Shown here: piece after piece, positions 45,127 through 55,297 of the stretch | Numbering within the stretch: position 1 is the stretch's first letter | How the letters are laid out: every line of letters starts with the position of its first letter | Origin: a virus | DNA: 63,515 nt | IMG/VR virus record: IMGVR_UViG_3300050343_000155 | Location: 1 to 63,515 of that record | Reading direction: 5' to 3' (one strand) | Position numbers and translations under genes: made by a program | The notes under the pieces: model-generated | What the model was told of the DNA's origin: nothing | Databases searched by the model: none | What the model saw: the letters and a program-made list of their open reading frames with translations, nothing else

Positions 45127-46218
45127 ATGGAAAACGAAAACACACAACCCGTAGAAGGGATGGAGCAAGAGGCTCCCGTTTCTACACCAGAAGAGTCTAC
45201 ATCATCATTTAGCTTCGTAAGCGATGAAGAGGTAGCTCAAATGAATCAACCACAAGAACAGCCTACACAGGAAGCTGCTCCAGAGGTTGAACAACCACAA
45301 GAAACTTTTTCTGAACCAACGGAGGCGCAACCAGAGGTTCAGCAAGAATATGCACCAGAAGAAGTCGAGACGGCTGTGTTCGAATTCCTTAGCGAAAGGC
45401 TTGGGAGGAACGTAAGCTCTATCGACGACCTACAGGCGCAGCAGCAGGAGCAAAGAGAGATTGACGAGCGTATTTCTGTGATTGCGGATTTTGTCGAAAA
45501 GACTGGCCGCGATCCACAAGATTGGTTTATCTATCAGTCAATGAACCCATCCGAAATGGATGACATGACTGCTATTCAGGTCCAGATGGCATCTGATTAC
45601 CCAAACCTATCGCAAGAAGAAATCGGTATGTTGGTCTCTAGCAAGTATAAGCTCGATCCAGATCTTAACTCAGAAGACGAGGTGAAGCTTTCGCAACTGC
45701 AAATGAAGATAGACGCATCTAATGCGCGTAAGGGAATTGATGATATGCGATTGCAGTATCAAGCCCCAGAACGCCAAGCAGAGGCAGAGTCTACTTCTAT
45801 GATTGATGATAACTGGGTTTCAAACATGCGTAGTGAGCTGGATGCTATGGAAGGGATTGAATTCAATCTTGGAAATGACAAGACGTTTACTTTCGGTATG
45901 GATGAGAACTACAAGAATCAGCTGGCTGAGAAAAACACTCGCCTTGACGAGTTTTTCGATCCTTATGTGCGAGAGGACGGGAGCTGGGATTACGACACTC
46001 TGAATATGCACAGAGCTGTGATTGACAACGTAGAGAGTATTGTCCAGTCTGTTTACAGACAGGGTATGTCCGACGGTCAGCGTGGCATTGTGAATAAAGC
46101 AGCGAACGTATCTCCTACGTCTCCAAATCAAGGACAAGCACCTAATGGACCCGACCCACTGACTCAGCAACTAAAAGAAGCGCTGGGGGTGAATAAGGGA
46201 GGGTTCGGATTTATCTAA
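45127..46218 (+). CDS. Scaffold-like protein, 363 aa
   Basis: It is highly acidic, with a Gln/Glu/Pro-rich N-terminal 90 residues (QMNQPQEQPTQEAAPEVEQP), a long helical middle and a C-terminal LTQQLKEALGVNKGGFGF tail. It lies directly before the capsid gene. This composition and position are typical of capsid scaffolding proteins. No protease domain is seen. Confidence 0.75.
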   Translation: MENENTQPVEGMEQEAPVSTPEESTSSFSFVSDEEVAQMNQPQEQPTQEAAPEVEQPQETFSEPTEAQPEVQQEYAPEEVETAVFEFLSERLGRNVSSIDDLQAQQQEQREIDERISVIADFVEKTGRDPQDWFIYQSMNPSEMDDMTAIQVQMASDYPNLSQEEIGMLVSSKYKLDPDLNSEDEVKLSQLQMKIDASNARKGIDDMRLQYQAPERQAEAESTSMIDDNWVSNMRSELDAMEGIEFNLGNDKTFTFGMDENYKNQLAEKNTRLDEFFDPYVREDGSWDYDTLNMHRAVIDNVESIVQSVYRQGMSDGQRGIVNKAANVSPTSPNQGQAPNGPDPLTQQLKEALGVNKGGFGFI

Positions 46219-46237
46219 TTTTTAAAAAACAAATATT

Positions 46238-47626
46238 ATGGCTAACGTAATTTCGCCAGACCCCAATACAGACGCAACATTAAATGCGAATGGAGGTGGC
46301 TTGCAAACAACCCCAGAGAATTATGTCGCTTTAGGCGATTTGATTGAACCAAACAAACCCGATGTTCGTGACCTGTACGTTCAAACGTATGGAGATCAAG
46401 GAATTACTGGTTTCTTGGAGCTTACTGGAGCAAAAAAGACTGCTGGACAGGCAGATGAGGTTAAGTGGTATGAAGAGGGTAGACTTCACAAGACTTTTAC
46501 TTACTCGGAATTGACCTCGAATGAGCCAGGTGTAATGACCTGCACAAACACTGCCCCAGGCCTCATCAGACTTAACGATGTTCTGTTGCTTCCTGACGGA
46601 CAAAGAGTAGTCGTTAAAGCACTAACAAGCGCAACAGAGATTGCTGTTTCTTCTATGACTGGAGGTACCACTGACGCTGACGCAGTAGGCGGAGTGGCCG
46701 CTATTATTGGAAACGTGTACGCGCAGGGAACTGATCAGCCTTCACAGTTCTATACTACTGGACTGGCTTCTTACACTAATCCATACATCATCACTAAAGA
46801 GATGTACGAGGTTAGCGGTTCTCAAGCAACTAACATTGGCTGGTTGAACGTAAACGGTCAGTACAAGTGGTACATGAAGAACGAGATGGACGCTCGTAAG
46901 CGATTCATGAATCAGCGTGAAATGATGTTGTTGTACTCTCAAAAGGTTTCAACCGCAGCTGACATCATTAGTGTTCCAGATCAAGGAAACGCCGCGAGTT
47001 CTGTCGCTGGTTCTGAAGGTTACTTCGCTGCTGTTGAGGGTCGTGGAATTACAGCCACGGTTTCTGGAGGTGCTCAGGGTTCATTCGCTTCTATGAGCGA
47101 CATCGACCAGATCATCCTCGAACTCGACAAAGAAGGGGCTCCTGCTGAGTACGCTATGTACGTAAACAGAGCAACATCTTTGGATATCGACGACATGCTT
47201 GCTAGCGGTATCGCTACGCAGGTGACTGCTGGCTTGGCTGGTCAGTTCGGTGCGTTTAACAACGATGCTGACTTGGCTGTAAAGCTTGGCTTTAAGTCAT
47301 TTACTCGTGGTGGGTACACTTTCCATAAGCATGACTGGAAGTTGTTGAACGACCCTACTTTGGGTGGTTTGAACAACCTCCACAAAGGTGCTATGATTCC
47401 AATGTCTCAAGTCGCTGACGCTAAGTCTGGAATTAAGTCTCCATCTTTGGAGATGAACTTTAAGTCTGCTGGAAGCTACTCTCGTGAGATGGAGCACTGG
47501 GTAACTGGTGGTGGTGTTCTCGGACACTCCAACGCTGCAAACGGTAAGGATACTGCTATCTTCAACTACCGCTCTGAGTGCAACCTCGTTACTCGTGGTG
47601 CTAACCAGCACGTTGTATTGAAGTAA
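46238..47626 (+). CDS. Major capsid protein, 462 aa
   Basis: It forms the icosahedral shell. The sequence is long, without low-complexity segments, and is followed by a strong terminator; it lies after the scaffold gene. Features are DLYVQTYGDQGITGFLELTG, YVNRATSLDIDDMLASGIAT and MEHWVTGGGVLGHSNAANGK, reminiscent of crAss-like and related podovirus capsid proteins of the HK97 fold. Synonymous codons here are more C-ending than in neighbours, as expected for a very highly expressed gene. Confidence 0.85.
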   Translation: MANVISPDPNTDATLNANGGGLQTTPENYVALGDLIEPNKPDVRDLYVQTYGDQGITGFLELTGAKKTAGQADEVKWYEEGRLHKTFTYSELTSNEPGVMTCTNTAPGLIRLNDVLLLPDGQRVVVKALTSATEIAVSSMTGGTTDADAVGGVAAIIGNVYAQGTDQPSQFYTTGLASYTNPYIITKEMYEVSGSQATNIGWLNVNGQYKWYMKNEMDARKRFMNQREMMLLYSQKVSTAADIISVPDQGNAASSVAGSEGYFAAVEGRGITATVSGGAQGSFASMSDIDQIILELDKEGAPAEYAMYVNRATSLDIDDMLASGIATQVTAGLAGQFGAFNNDADLAVKLGFKSFTRGGYTFHKHDWKLLNDPTLGGLNNLHKGAMIPMSQVADAKSGIKSPSLEMNFKSAGSYSREMEHWVTGGGVLGHSNAANGKDTAIFNYRSECNLVTRGANQHVVLK

Positions 47627-47642
47627 TTAATCTGAAGTGATT

Positions 47643-47668
47643 GAGAAGGCCCTTCGGGGCTTTCTCTT
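47643..47668 (+). terminator. Intrinsic terminator after the capsid gene
   Basis: GAGAAGGCCC and GGGCTTTCTC form a 10-bp stem (one G-U pair) around a TTCG tetraloop at 47643-47666, followed by TT. It separates the capsid gene from the next genes and may raise capsid mRNA stability. Confidence 0.8.
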
Positions 47669-47689
47669 GATCTTCATAATATTTAGAAC

Positions 47690-48427
47690 ATGAAAAAAAA
47701 TCTTTTTCCTTTATTTCTGGATGGAGCCACTCAAGTTTTGTCTGCTGCCGAAGCAGCCACTTGGGATGGTAAAACCAGTTTTATCACTCTTGCTAACAAC
47801 GGTATTGGTACATTTACTTTAGGCGAAGTCGCTGAGGGCAACGAACCTATCGAGCCTGGCACTGTGGTGTCTGTTTATAGATCCGCATCTGGAAGCACCA
47901 ACATTGGAGTACTTCCAAAAGCGGGTGAGTCGGCTTTGCTTGGTCTTAACGCCGCAACAGAGTCTGCTGTGTTTATGTGGGATTCGTCAGCGTGGAAAAT
48001 TGTGTCTAATGCGACTGCCAGCGGGTCTGTAAGCACTACTAACTTGGCCCTGAGTGGCACGCTTAGCGTTGCTGGTGCTGCTACTTTGTCGGCTGCTGTC
48101 AAGCTTAATGTCTCAAGCACCGCAACGGTTGCGGAGGCTACTAACAGAGCTACTGGCGTTACCTTGAATCAAGTTGCAGGTGTGGTAAGCACAAATGCGG
48201 CTTCTCTCGCTGACACTGCCGAAGCTACCTTGACTGTGACTAACACTGTTTGTACTGCAAACTCAGTTGTAATCGTGTCGCCTGGCGCAAACTGCAATGA
48301 TCTTGGAGGCGGGGCCTTTGAGGTTACTCCAGCCGCAGGATCGTTTACCATTGTGTACAAGAACGTTTCTGGCGGGGCTGTAGCCACAGCACAAACCTTT
48401 AGATTCGTTGTGATTAATCTCACATAA
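47690..48427 (+). CDS. Head fibre or decoration protein, 245 aa
   Basis: It begins MKKNLFPLFLDGATQVLSAA and is rich in Ala, Thr, Ser and Val with strand repeats (SGSTNIGVLPKAGESALLGL, ALSGTLSVAGAATLSAAVKL). It lies between two strong terminators, so it is a separate abundant transcript unit after the capsid gene. A capsid-decoration role is inferred from composition and place. No signal peptide. Confidence 0.6.
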   Translation: MKKNLFPLFLDGATQVLSAAEAATWDGKTSFITLANNGIGTFTLGEVAEGNEPIEPGTVVSVYRSASGSTNIGVLPKAGESALLGLNAATESAVFMWDSSAWKIVSNATASGSVSTTNLALSGTLSVAGAATLSAAVKLNVSSTATVAEATNRATGVTLNQVAGVVSTNAASLADTAEATLTVTNTVCTANSVVIVSPGANCNDLGGGAFEVTPAAGSFTIVYKNVSGGAVATAQTFRFVVINLT

Positions 48428-48444
48428 TAACCCTTCTGGTAATT

Positions 48445-48482
48445 GAGTCGAGACCTTTAGGTCTCGGCTCTCTTATCTCTTT
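48445..48482 (+). terminator. Intrinsic terminator after the decoration gene
   Basis: CGAGACC and GGTCTCG with loop TTTA, extended by GAG/CTC across one mismatch (48445-48470), are followed by TCTTATCTCTTT. Confidence 0.8.
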
Positions 48483-48504
48483 CACACTTTAATTTAATTT
48501 TATT

Positions 48505-49329
48505 ATGAATCAAACAACTAAGCGCCCACCAGGGCGACCAAAAAAGGCTGCACCCGCAGTAGCTGTGGCAGAAGCCCCAGCAAAACAACAGCCTAAGAAG
48601 AAGGCTATTCGACGTCAAGAGAAGGTGTCCGCCACCCAGGAATACAAAGCCAACGGGAGCGGTGCTGTAATGATGCTTATGCAGAGCGGCATCACTGTGT
48701 ACGACGAAGAAACAGGTATGGTGCGAGAGATTCGCTATTGCGAGAATGAAAACTCTATCTGGAAAGATGAACAAGCTGATCGGTCTGTAAAGACCCCAGT
48801 CATCTTCCGTATGGGTAGACTATTCGTAAACGAACGACAGCCTAACCTCCGAAACTTCCTTGAGATCCACCCTGAGAACAAAGAGAACGGCGGTAGTCTG
48901 TTCGAGCTAGTAGACAACCTAAAGAAGGTTGAGGTAGATATCGACAACGAGTTCCTCGTAAACGATGCTATTACTATGCTTCGAACTAAAGAGCTTGATG
49001 AGCTTCTAGCTGTAGCCTTGGCGTATGGGATGGACATTGACCGCCCTACCTCTGAGGTAAAGCATGACCTGCTCCTCAAGGCTAAGAAGTCACCGAAGGT
49101 GTTCATCGAGTCATTCGATAACCCAGTCGTGGCTATGAAGTCTAAGATTAGACAAGCAATTTCTTACCAAATCATTAAAGCAGACAACGATGGAGTTAAG
49201 TGGTTTGACACTAACAAGCATATTGTATCCGTGCCTGCTGGACAGGATCCTGTTGATGTTTTTGTTCGTTATTGCATGACCGAGGCTGCTGCCCCCGTCG
49301 TAGCCGAGATCGAGCGACAACTGGACTAA
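48505..49329 (+). CDS. AT-hook-containing structural-module protein, 274 aa
   Basis: The N-terminus carries RPPGRPKK, a perfect AT-hook, in a basic Ala/Pro/Lys-rich leader, so the protein should bind AT-rich DNA. The body is helical with ENSIWKDEQADRSVKTPVIF and LFVNERQPNLRNFLEIHPEN. It lies in the head block between two terminators and may be a packaged DNA-binding or head-completion protein. Similar genes occur near capsid genes in other Bacteroidota phages. Confidence 0.65.
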   Translation: MNQTTKRPPGRPKKAAPAVAVAEAPAKQQPKKKAIRRQEKVSATQEYKANGSGAVMMLMQSGITVYDEETGMVREIRYCENENSIWKDEQADRSVKTPVIFRMGRLFVNERQPNLRNFLEIHPENKENGGSLFELVDNLKKVEVDIDNEFLVNDAITMLRTKELDELLAVALAYGMDIDRPTSEVKHDLLLKAKKSPKVFIESFDNPVVAMKSKIRQAISYQIIKADNDGVKWFDTNKHIVSVPAGQDPVDVFVRYCMTEAAAPVVAEIERQLD

Positions 49330-49352
49330 ACGTAGTTATATATGGACAGGAA

Positions 49353-49395
49353 GGGCTCCCAAAAGGGGGCCTTTTCTTTTTTGTATATTTGTGTC
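49353..49395 (+). promoter_or_regulatory. Terminator fused to a promoter
   Basis: A GGGCTCCC-AAAA-GGGGGCCT stem (49353-49372) with the following T run forms an intrinsic terminator. The -7 box TATATTTG at 49384-49391 follows at once, then TGTC and the ATG at 49396. One transcript ends and a leaderless one begins within 45 bp. Confidence 0.75.
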
Positions 49396-50118
49396 ATGGC
49401 ATACGGAGCTGACATATCGGTAGTGTACAACACCCTAAAGGATCTTGCGAACAAGGACCAGCAGGGATTTATCTCGCCAACCGAGTTCAATCGGTTTGCC
49501 AACATTGCCCAACTCAATATATTTAACGGACTCTTTGATGAACTCAAGGATGCCAAAAGGCTGTCTCGATCAGGCTACAACCCCATGAGGGATAAGTCAC
49601 GTATCAAGCGAATTGAAGAAGACCTGTCTTATTTCTCTAAGAAGATCACGCAACCCAAGGCTAGCGGTAAGTTTGCAAAACCTGACGATTTAGCTAGGAT
49701 TATAGGCGTTACCACGGCTGGAAGCATTATGCTTAATCAATCAACCAAGAAGCCTATTGAGCTTTGCTACGACGAAGAGAAGATTGAGCGCATCCTGGTG
49801 AGCAACCTAAGCGCACCTACGGCTGAGTTCCCTGTAGCTCTGGTGTCTGAGTTTCTCCATGTGTTCCCCACTACGGTAAACAAGATTGAGATCAGATATT
49901 ATAAGTACCCAGAGAGTACTGTATCGGGTGTTAGGGACCCTAACCCACCTACTTATTCTTTTGCGGGAACACTTAGGGACTTTGAGCTTCCAGATCACTA
50001 CACTTCTGATTTGGTATATGAGATTGGAAAGATGATTGGTCTCAACCTTAGGGATACGGATATCGTTAACTACACTAGTCAGGAGATGCAGACTAGGAAA
50101 CAAGCAGAAACATACTAA
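49396..50118 (+). CDS. Neck or tail structural protein, 240 aa
   Basis: It begins MAYGADISVVYNTLKDLANK and continues QQGFISPTEFNRFANIAQLN, a pattern I recall from structural proteins encoded after the capsid in crAss-like phages. The frame extends upstream to 49342, but that would read through the terminator stem, so the ATG at 49396 four bases below the -7 box is used. It is followed with one-base overlap by another structural gene. Confidence 0.65.
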   Translation: MAYGADISVVYNTLKDLANKDQQGFISPTEFNRFANIAQLNIFNGLFDELKDAKRLSRSGYNPMRDKSRIKRIEEDLSYFSKKITQPKASGKFAKPDDLARIIGVTTAGSIMLNQSTKKPIELCYDEEKIERILVSNLSAPTAEFPVALVSEFLHVFPTTVNKIEIRYYKYPESTVSGVRDPNPPTYSFAGTLRDFELPDHYTSDLVYEIGKMIGLNLRDTDIVNYTSQEMQTRKQAETY

Positions 50119-50945
50119 TGGCTAGGAATACAGTACCTTTAAAGCAAATCATAAATGATTTTGTTATAACCCTAGCGGATGATGACTACGCAGGAAGCGC
50201 TTCTGATACACAGATCAGGACTCATGCTTTGAGAGGCATTCGTGAGATGGGTTTTGATATGTCCAAAAAGATTCGTTCCCTAGTCCTTGGAATCAACAGC
50301 GCAAACAATACTGTGGAGCTACCAGATGACTTCGTGGATTGGAGTAAGGTAGGTGTGGTTGGTTCAGACAACCTAGTCTACGTACTTGGAGAAAACAAGA
50401 ACTTAAACTACTCTCAGGCCTATGACAACGGATCAGGCGTAAAAGCTCCTACCGCAGCTACAGCAAATGATAGTGACGGCGATGGTGTATTCGACAGAAT
50501 AGACGCCAAGACAGCTACGACTGGTGGTGATACCTCTACTAGCTTTAACTCAACAGTATTCAGAGATTACTACTACGGCAACCAGAACGCTATCTACGGA
50601 GCTGGAGGGGGTAGGTATAGGGGTGAGTTTAGAGTGAACCTAGATCAGAACAGAATTGAGATCAGCCCTATCTCCAATGTATCAGAGGTAGTGATTGAGT
50701 ATGTGGCTGACGAGGGCCGCTCTCAGAACCCCTCAGTTCACATATATCTAGAGGAGGCACTAAGAGCATACATGTACTACAAGATCGTTGAGCGTAAGGC
50801 CTCTGTGCCTGCTAACGAAAAGTCTAGGGCTCGTCAGGAGTATTACAACGAGCGCAGAAAGGCCAACGGGCGTATTAAGTCCTTCACGAAAGAGGAGGCA
50901 CTGAAGACAATTAGAAAGAATTACAAACAGTCACCTAAGTTCTAA
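50118..50945 (+). CDS. Tail or neck structural protein with calcium-loop insert, 275 aa
   Basis: It begins MARNTVPLKQIINDFVITLA and contains ELPDDFVDWSKVGVVGSDNL, AVEVVIEYVADEG-like strands (EVVIEYVADEGRSQNPSVHI) and a C-terminal basic helix (KSRARQEYYNERRKANGRIK). Residues about 113-123 contain NDSDGDGVFDRIDA, a canonical EF-hand-like loop. I recall similar proteins as neck or tail components of podoviruses of Bacteroidota. It overlaps both neighbours by one base. Confidence 0.65.
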   Translation: MARNTVPLKQIINDFVITLADDDYAGSASDTQIRTHALRGIREMGFDMSKKIRSLVLGINSANNTVELPDDFVDWSKVGVVGSDNLVYVLGENKNLNYSQAYDNGSGVKAPTAATANDSDGDGVFDRIDAKTATTGGDTSTSFNSTVFRDYYYGNQNAIYGAGGGRYRGEFRVNLDQNRIEISPISNVSEVVIEYVADEGRSQNPSVHIYLEEALRAYMYYKIVERKASVPANEKSRARQEYYNERRKANGRIKSFTKEEALKTIRKNYKQSPKF

Positions 50946-53900
50946 TGGCGATTGATAAAATGATACCACGCTTCCTCGTCAGTGATGAGGACGAGCGTTT
51001 GCTGAAAGAGGGTGCCATGACGGACGCCCTCAATGTTACTATCTCTGAAGACGGGAATGGAAGTGAAGGTGTTGTAAAGAACGTGAAAGGTACAATTGCT
51101 GGAACGGCGATTGCTGGGTCTGAATTAGCCGCTTCCAACGCCGTTACTGTGATTGGTCAGGTTTCTGATCCTCAGCGAAGTAAGATATATTTTTTCGTAG
51201 CTGATAGCTCAGCTACTGGTGATTTTAGTGACGGAACTGAACATGCCGTTTATCAGTACGACACAGCAAGTGATACTTATAAAGTGGTCCTTAAAGACGG
51301 CTGGCTAAAATTTAACCCTGATGGTTTTGTAAAGGCAGACGTTCTCAACGGATCTTTTCAGCAGGACGGAGTAATACAGACTATTCTGTACTTTACGGAT
51401 AATTTAAACGAACCCAGGAAGATAAACGTAGATAGAGCTTTGACAGGGGACTACGACGGCTATAATGACCGTCAGCTTGATTACGCTTTATCCGTAATTA
51501 AAGCTTCATGCACAACGCCTCCTTCTTTTTATTTTGAAACAAACACCTCTTTAAGCTCAAACAATCTTATAGGTAAGTCATTTCAATTTGCAACCCAGCT
51601 CATATATAAAGATGGAGAAGAAAGCGCCATGTCAAGTTACTCTTCTTTAGCCTTTCCTTCTTTCTACCCAGAATATGGGCTTAACGAAGCTGTATTTGAG
51701 TCAACTAAAGAGAACGTCTGTTCTATAGATTTGGGTTTTATCCATACCGACATACTAGACGTAGAGGGTATTAGGGTAATGGGAAGGATTGGAAACTCAG
51801 GAAGCTTTTTTTTAATAGATGAAGTTAAAACCAACATAAGCCTGCAAAGAGATGTGTTCGGGTCTACAGAGTTAGTATACGATCACCATAACGGAATATA
51901 TAAGTTCTACAACGATGGAGTGTACCCCTCTGTGGATACCTTACTGGTTGACAAAAACTACGACAACGTACCCACTAAGGCTGAAGGTCAGGCCCTCGTG
52001 GGTAACAGGCTCATGTATTCTAATTATGTAGAGGGAAAAGATAGCGTTTCAGCATCCGCATCTTTGACTGTTGAATATCAAGATCCCTTATCTAATTCTC
52101 AAGATGACAACACTAGCGTGGTGGATTACGCAACATCAGCCGCCAACGGAGACATTAAAATAGATCTTAGCTCAATTTCATGGCCTACCGACAATGGTGT
52201 AGCGTTTGTTCCAGCTGGAACTATAGTTTCTTTTGAGTTTGATTACGAGCCTGAAGGAAGTATTAAATCGAATGGCGGACCTCCAGGATTTGTTGAGATG
52301 ACAAGCGGATCGGGTATGAAGTTTAGGCTTGGCTTCAATGGCGGCACTTACAATAATGGGATTCCTATAGTCGGGACACAAAACCCTCTTAGGTTTGTTC
52401 ATTTCGTAGAGACAAATGTGGAGCTTACGTTAGGAGAGCTTAGAGACTTAATAAAATCTTCTTTAGAGAACTCACCTAATGCTTCGAGGCAGTTAACATA
52501 CGATGTACCTGATAACGTCGCTGAAGTTTACATACCGCCCAACGCTAACGGTAACTTTCCTGTAGACCCAAACAGCGGTCAAGCATTTCTAACTACTGCG
52601 GAGATCTACTCTAATAATCCAGCAGCAAATCCTGACCTTTTAGGCGGGACAATTGATGTTTCAAACTTAAATGTAACTCTTAACTATGAGTTTGACGAGA
52701 TAGCTGATGTAGGAAGTACCGCCTTAAAAATAAAGCCTTACGTCTCAAGTGTAGTAGCTAATACAGCTACAATAAGCGCGACGCTATCTAACAATTCCGA
52801 TTCATTCGGTCCGTTTTCGTTTTCAATCGGATCTTCTGGTTTTTCTCAAACGTCAGGGCAGACAACATCAGCTCAGGGTGGTGCTACCTATGACATAACA
52901 AACGATACCGCTTATTTAACCGAACAGGACTCTTATACTAATATATCTTTAGCTGCAAGTTCTTTTAAGTCTGGGTCTTCTCACCCTTTGGGTGTTGTTT
53001 ATTATGATATATACGGTAGGCATGGATTTGTCAACGAGTTGGGATCCGTGTATGTAAACGGCCTATGGGAAAGGATTGCTCCAAACGCCACTGAGAAGGG
53101 GCCCGCGTCTATTAACATTGATTTTACTTCGTCTATGCCTGACTGGGCCGAAAGCTATCAGATAGTATATTCTGGGCCGTCTGCTTACGACTCTTTTATT
53201 GTAAACGCTGTGTCTATAGGGGAAGAAGCTTCTGGAACCGACGTTAATTCAGGGAATCAAATATATGTATCGTTAAAGCCTTTGGAGCTTTTTAACGAGA
53301 ACTCCAGCAGCAAGAGAAGTTATAGCTTCACCGAAGGTGACAAACTTAGGGTTGTTTTTAGGACAGAAGCCGATAGTTCGCTTACTTACAAAAGATCTAA
53401 CTCAGGCGGAGCAATGGAGTTTGATATAGTAGGAACTGTAGAGAACCCCGTTGATTCTATTATTCACGCTTCCGCATCTGCTGACGAGCTTCACTCTGGA
53501 ACCTGGCTAATCCTTAAAGCCCCTGTTATTAGCGGTGGCGGGTCGGTGGGTGACGTAGATGCCGACCCAGCGTTAGATAACCTACAGTATGAAGGGTACG
53601 ACTACTATTCTATAACAAGCACAGCATACCCATTAGGGGACCCATCGTCTGGTTCAAATCTTTGGGAAAGTGGAACTATGGTTGAAATTGTTTCACCTAA
53701 AAAAACACTACAAGACAAGGTTTATTATGAGATCGGGGAAAGAAGGTCCAGACCAAAGTCTTTTGATGCTTTAACAGAAACGAATCACGGTGGAGATTTT
53801 TCAATATCAAACGGATCTGTATGGTGGAGAAATGTAACCTTCTCAGTCCCTGGACTTCCAGTGGGAGCGAATCACACACTCCTTTCGAACTATACCGCAA

Positions 53901-55285
53901 GGACGTATTACATAGAGTGTGAAACACCCAGTGAAATCACAGACTCAAAAGATTGGCACAAAGGAAGGCCTCATGTAGCTTTTAAATCAGCAGCAGAAAT
54001 AAGAAGAGAGAATGGAATCACTTATAGTGATGCATATGCTGAAGATGTGTCTAAGTTAAGTCTATCATCGTTTACGCCTTCTTTGGCTAACTTCGATTCC
54101 CTGGAGGGCTCGTATGGCGCCGCTAGGTACATAGGTAGCTACAACGATAATTTAGCTGTATTGCAAGAAAATAAACTTTCCTTAATTCCAGTAGGAAAGA
54201 ATATAATTGAATACGCAGGGGGTAGCTCTAACGTAGCTATATCGTCAGAGGTATTAGGTCAGGCTAGGTACGCTTCAGGAGACTACGGTTGCGGAGGACA
54301 CCCAGAGGCTGTTCTTATTCAGGACAACGATGTGTTCTTTGTCGATGAGTCTAGGCAGGCAGTAATGAGACTAGGTGGCGATCAGCTAACCCCTATATCT
54401 GAAAAGAATATGTCTTCTTTCTTTGAGGACTTCTTTACCAATAGTCACACTAGGTATGTAAGCGGATACGATCCACGAATCAGCACCTACTTTATTACTG
54501 GATATGGAGGCTCAGGCGCTGAATACTCAGCAGAAACCGTAGGTTATGACGTAGCTAGAGGGGTATGGCAGAGCAAGTACAGCTTTACGCCCGATGTGTA
54601 CGCTAACCAGAACAACATGTTATATAGCGCTAAGTATGTTGGCACTAATGCGTTTTGGAGACATGACGATGATGTAAGTCCGAATAGGAACACCTTTTAT
54701 GGTACCGCATATCCCTCTGAGGTAGAGACGGTCTCCAAGACATCACCATCAAGAGTTAAGGTATACAATGCTTTGTCTTACGAAGGTGATTCTGCTGAAT
54801 GGGATATGAGTCCTGTTAGCACCGACTTAGACCAGACGTCTGGCACGATAACTTCCTGGTCCGAGAGAGAGGGTAGTTACTACGCATCTATGCCTAGAGA
54901 TACATCTAGCAATAGCACAAGTCAAAAGATTTTTCTTGGATTTCTTACAGATACTGGCGATGGCTTAACATTTACATCTACTATAAGATTAAGCAGACAG
55001 TACATACCTCTTGGAGGTCAAACTATTACACAGCCAGGTTCAGGTTCTTCAGTAACACTGAATATAGCTTCCACATCTGGAAACACAATAACATTTAATG
55101 AAGACGCCACTGGTACCGCTGGTGACACATACCTTATTTTGGACTCTGCAACAAACGGAGATCCGATTCGCGGACACTACGCTAAAATCAAACTAACCAA
55201 CAGCTCTAACGCTAAGCACGAACTGTATTGTATAAACACTCACATAACTGATTCTAAGAGTCATCACCCCTTAGGTCAACAATAA
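50945..55285 (+). CDS. Tail hub / stabilisation protein (T7 gp12-like), 1446 aa
   Basis: It begins MAIDKMIPRFLVSDEDERLL, then KEGAMTDALNVTISEDGNGS, a pattern known from the large tail tubular or stabilisation proteins of crAss-like podoviruses. It is strand-rich throughout with many Ser, Asn, Gly and Tyr, ends with a YTARTYYIECETP region, a GACGGHPEA-type loop (YGCGGHPEAVLIQDNDVFFV) and a Ser-rich C-terminal domain. The nozzle part of the tail probably consists of this protein. It overlaps the previous stop by one base. Confidence 0.75.
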   Translation: MAIDKMIPRFLVSDEDERLLKEGAMTDALNVTISEDGNGSEGVVKNVKGTIAGTAIAGSELAASNAVTVIGQVSDPQRSKIYFFVADSSATGDFSDGTEHAVYQYDTASDTYKVVLKDGWLKFNPDGFVKADVLNGSFQQDGVIQTILYFTDNLNEPRKINVDRALTGDYDGYNDRQLDYALSVIKASCTTPPSFYFETNTSLSSNNLIGKSFQFATQLIYKDGEESAMSSYSSLAFPSFYPEYGLNEAVFESTKENVCSIDLGFIHTDILDVEGIRVMGRIGNSGSFFLIDEVKTNISLQRDVFGSTELVYDHHNGIYKFYNDGVYPSVDTLLVDKNYDNVPTKAEGQALVGNRLMYSNYVEGKDSVSASASLTVEYQDPLSNSQDDNTSVVDYATSAANGDIKIDLSSISWPTDNGVAFVPAGTIVSFEFDYEPEGSIKSNGGPPGFVEMTSGSGMKFRLGFNGGTYNNGIPIVGTQNPLRFVHFVETNVELTLGELRDLIKSSLENSPNASRQLTYDVPDNVAEVYIPPNANGNFPVDPNSGQAFLTTAEIYSNNPAANPDLLGGTIDVSNLNVTLNYEFDEIADVGSTALKIKPYVSSVVANTATISATLSNNSDSFGPFSFSIGSSGFSQTSGQTTSAQGGATYDITNDTAYLTEQDSYTNISLAASSFKSGSSHPLGVVYYDIYGRHGFVNELGSVYVNGLWERIAPNATEKGPASINIDFTSSMPDWAESYQIVYSGPSAYDSFIVNAVSIGEEASGTDVNSGNQIYVSLKPLELFNENSSSKRSYSFTEGDKLRVVFRTEADSSLTYKRSNSGGAMEFDIVGTVENPVDSIIHASASADELHSGTWLILKAPVISGGGSVGDVDADPALDNLQYEGYDYYSITSTAYPLGDPSSGSNLWESGTMVEIVSPKKTLQDKVYYEIGERRSRPKSFDALTETNHGGDFSISNGSVWWRNVTFSVPGLPVGANHTLLSNYTARTYYIECETPSEITDSKDWHKGRPHVAFKSAAEIRRENGITYSDAYAEDVSKLSLSSFTPSLANFDSLEGSYGAARYIGSYNDNLAVLQENKLSLIPVGKNIIEYAGGSSNVAISSEVLGQARYASGDYGCGGHPEAVLIQDNDVFFVDESRQAVMRLGGDQLTPISEKNMSSFFEDFFTNSHTRYVSGYDPRISTYFITGYGGSGAEYSAETVGYDVARGVWQSKYSFTPDVYANQNNMLYSAKYVGTNAFWRHDDDVSPNRNTFYGTAYPSEVETVSKTSPSRVKVYNALSYEGDSAEWDMSPVSTDLDQTSGTITSWSEREGSYYASMPRDTSSNSTSQKIFLGFLTDTGDGLTFTSTIRLSRQYIPLGGQTITQPGSGSSVTLNIASTSGNTITFNEDATGTAGDTYLILDSATNGDPIRGHYAKIKLTNSSNAKHELYCINTHITDSKSHHPLGQQ

Positions 55286-55286
55286 C

Positions 55287-55297
55287 TATATTTGCAC
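55287..55297 (+). promoter_or_regulatory. Promoter -7 box three bases before ATG
   Basis: TATATTTG at 55287-55294, then CAC and the ATG at 55298. It drives the internal virion protein genes as a leaderless transcript. Confidence 0.6.
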
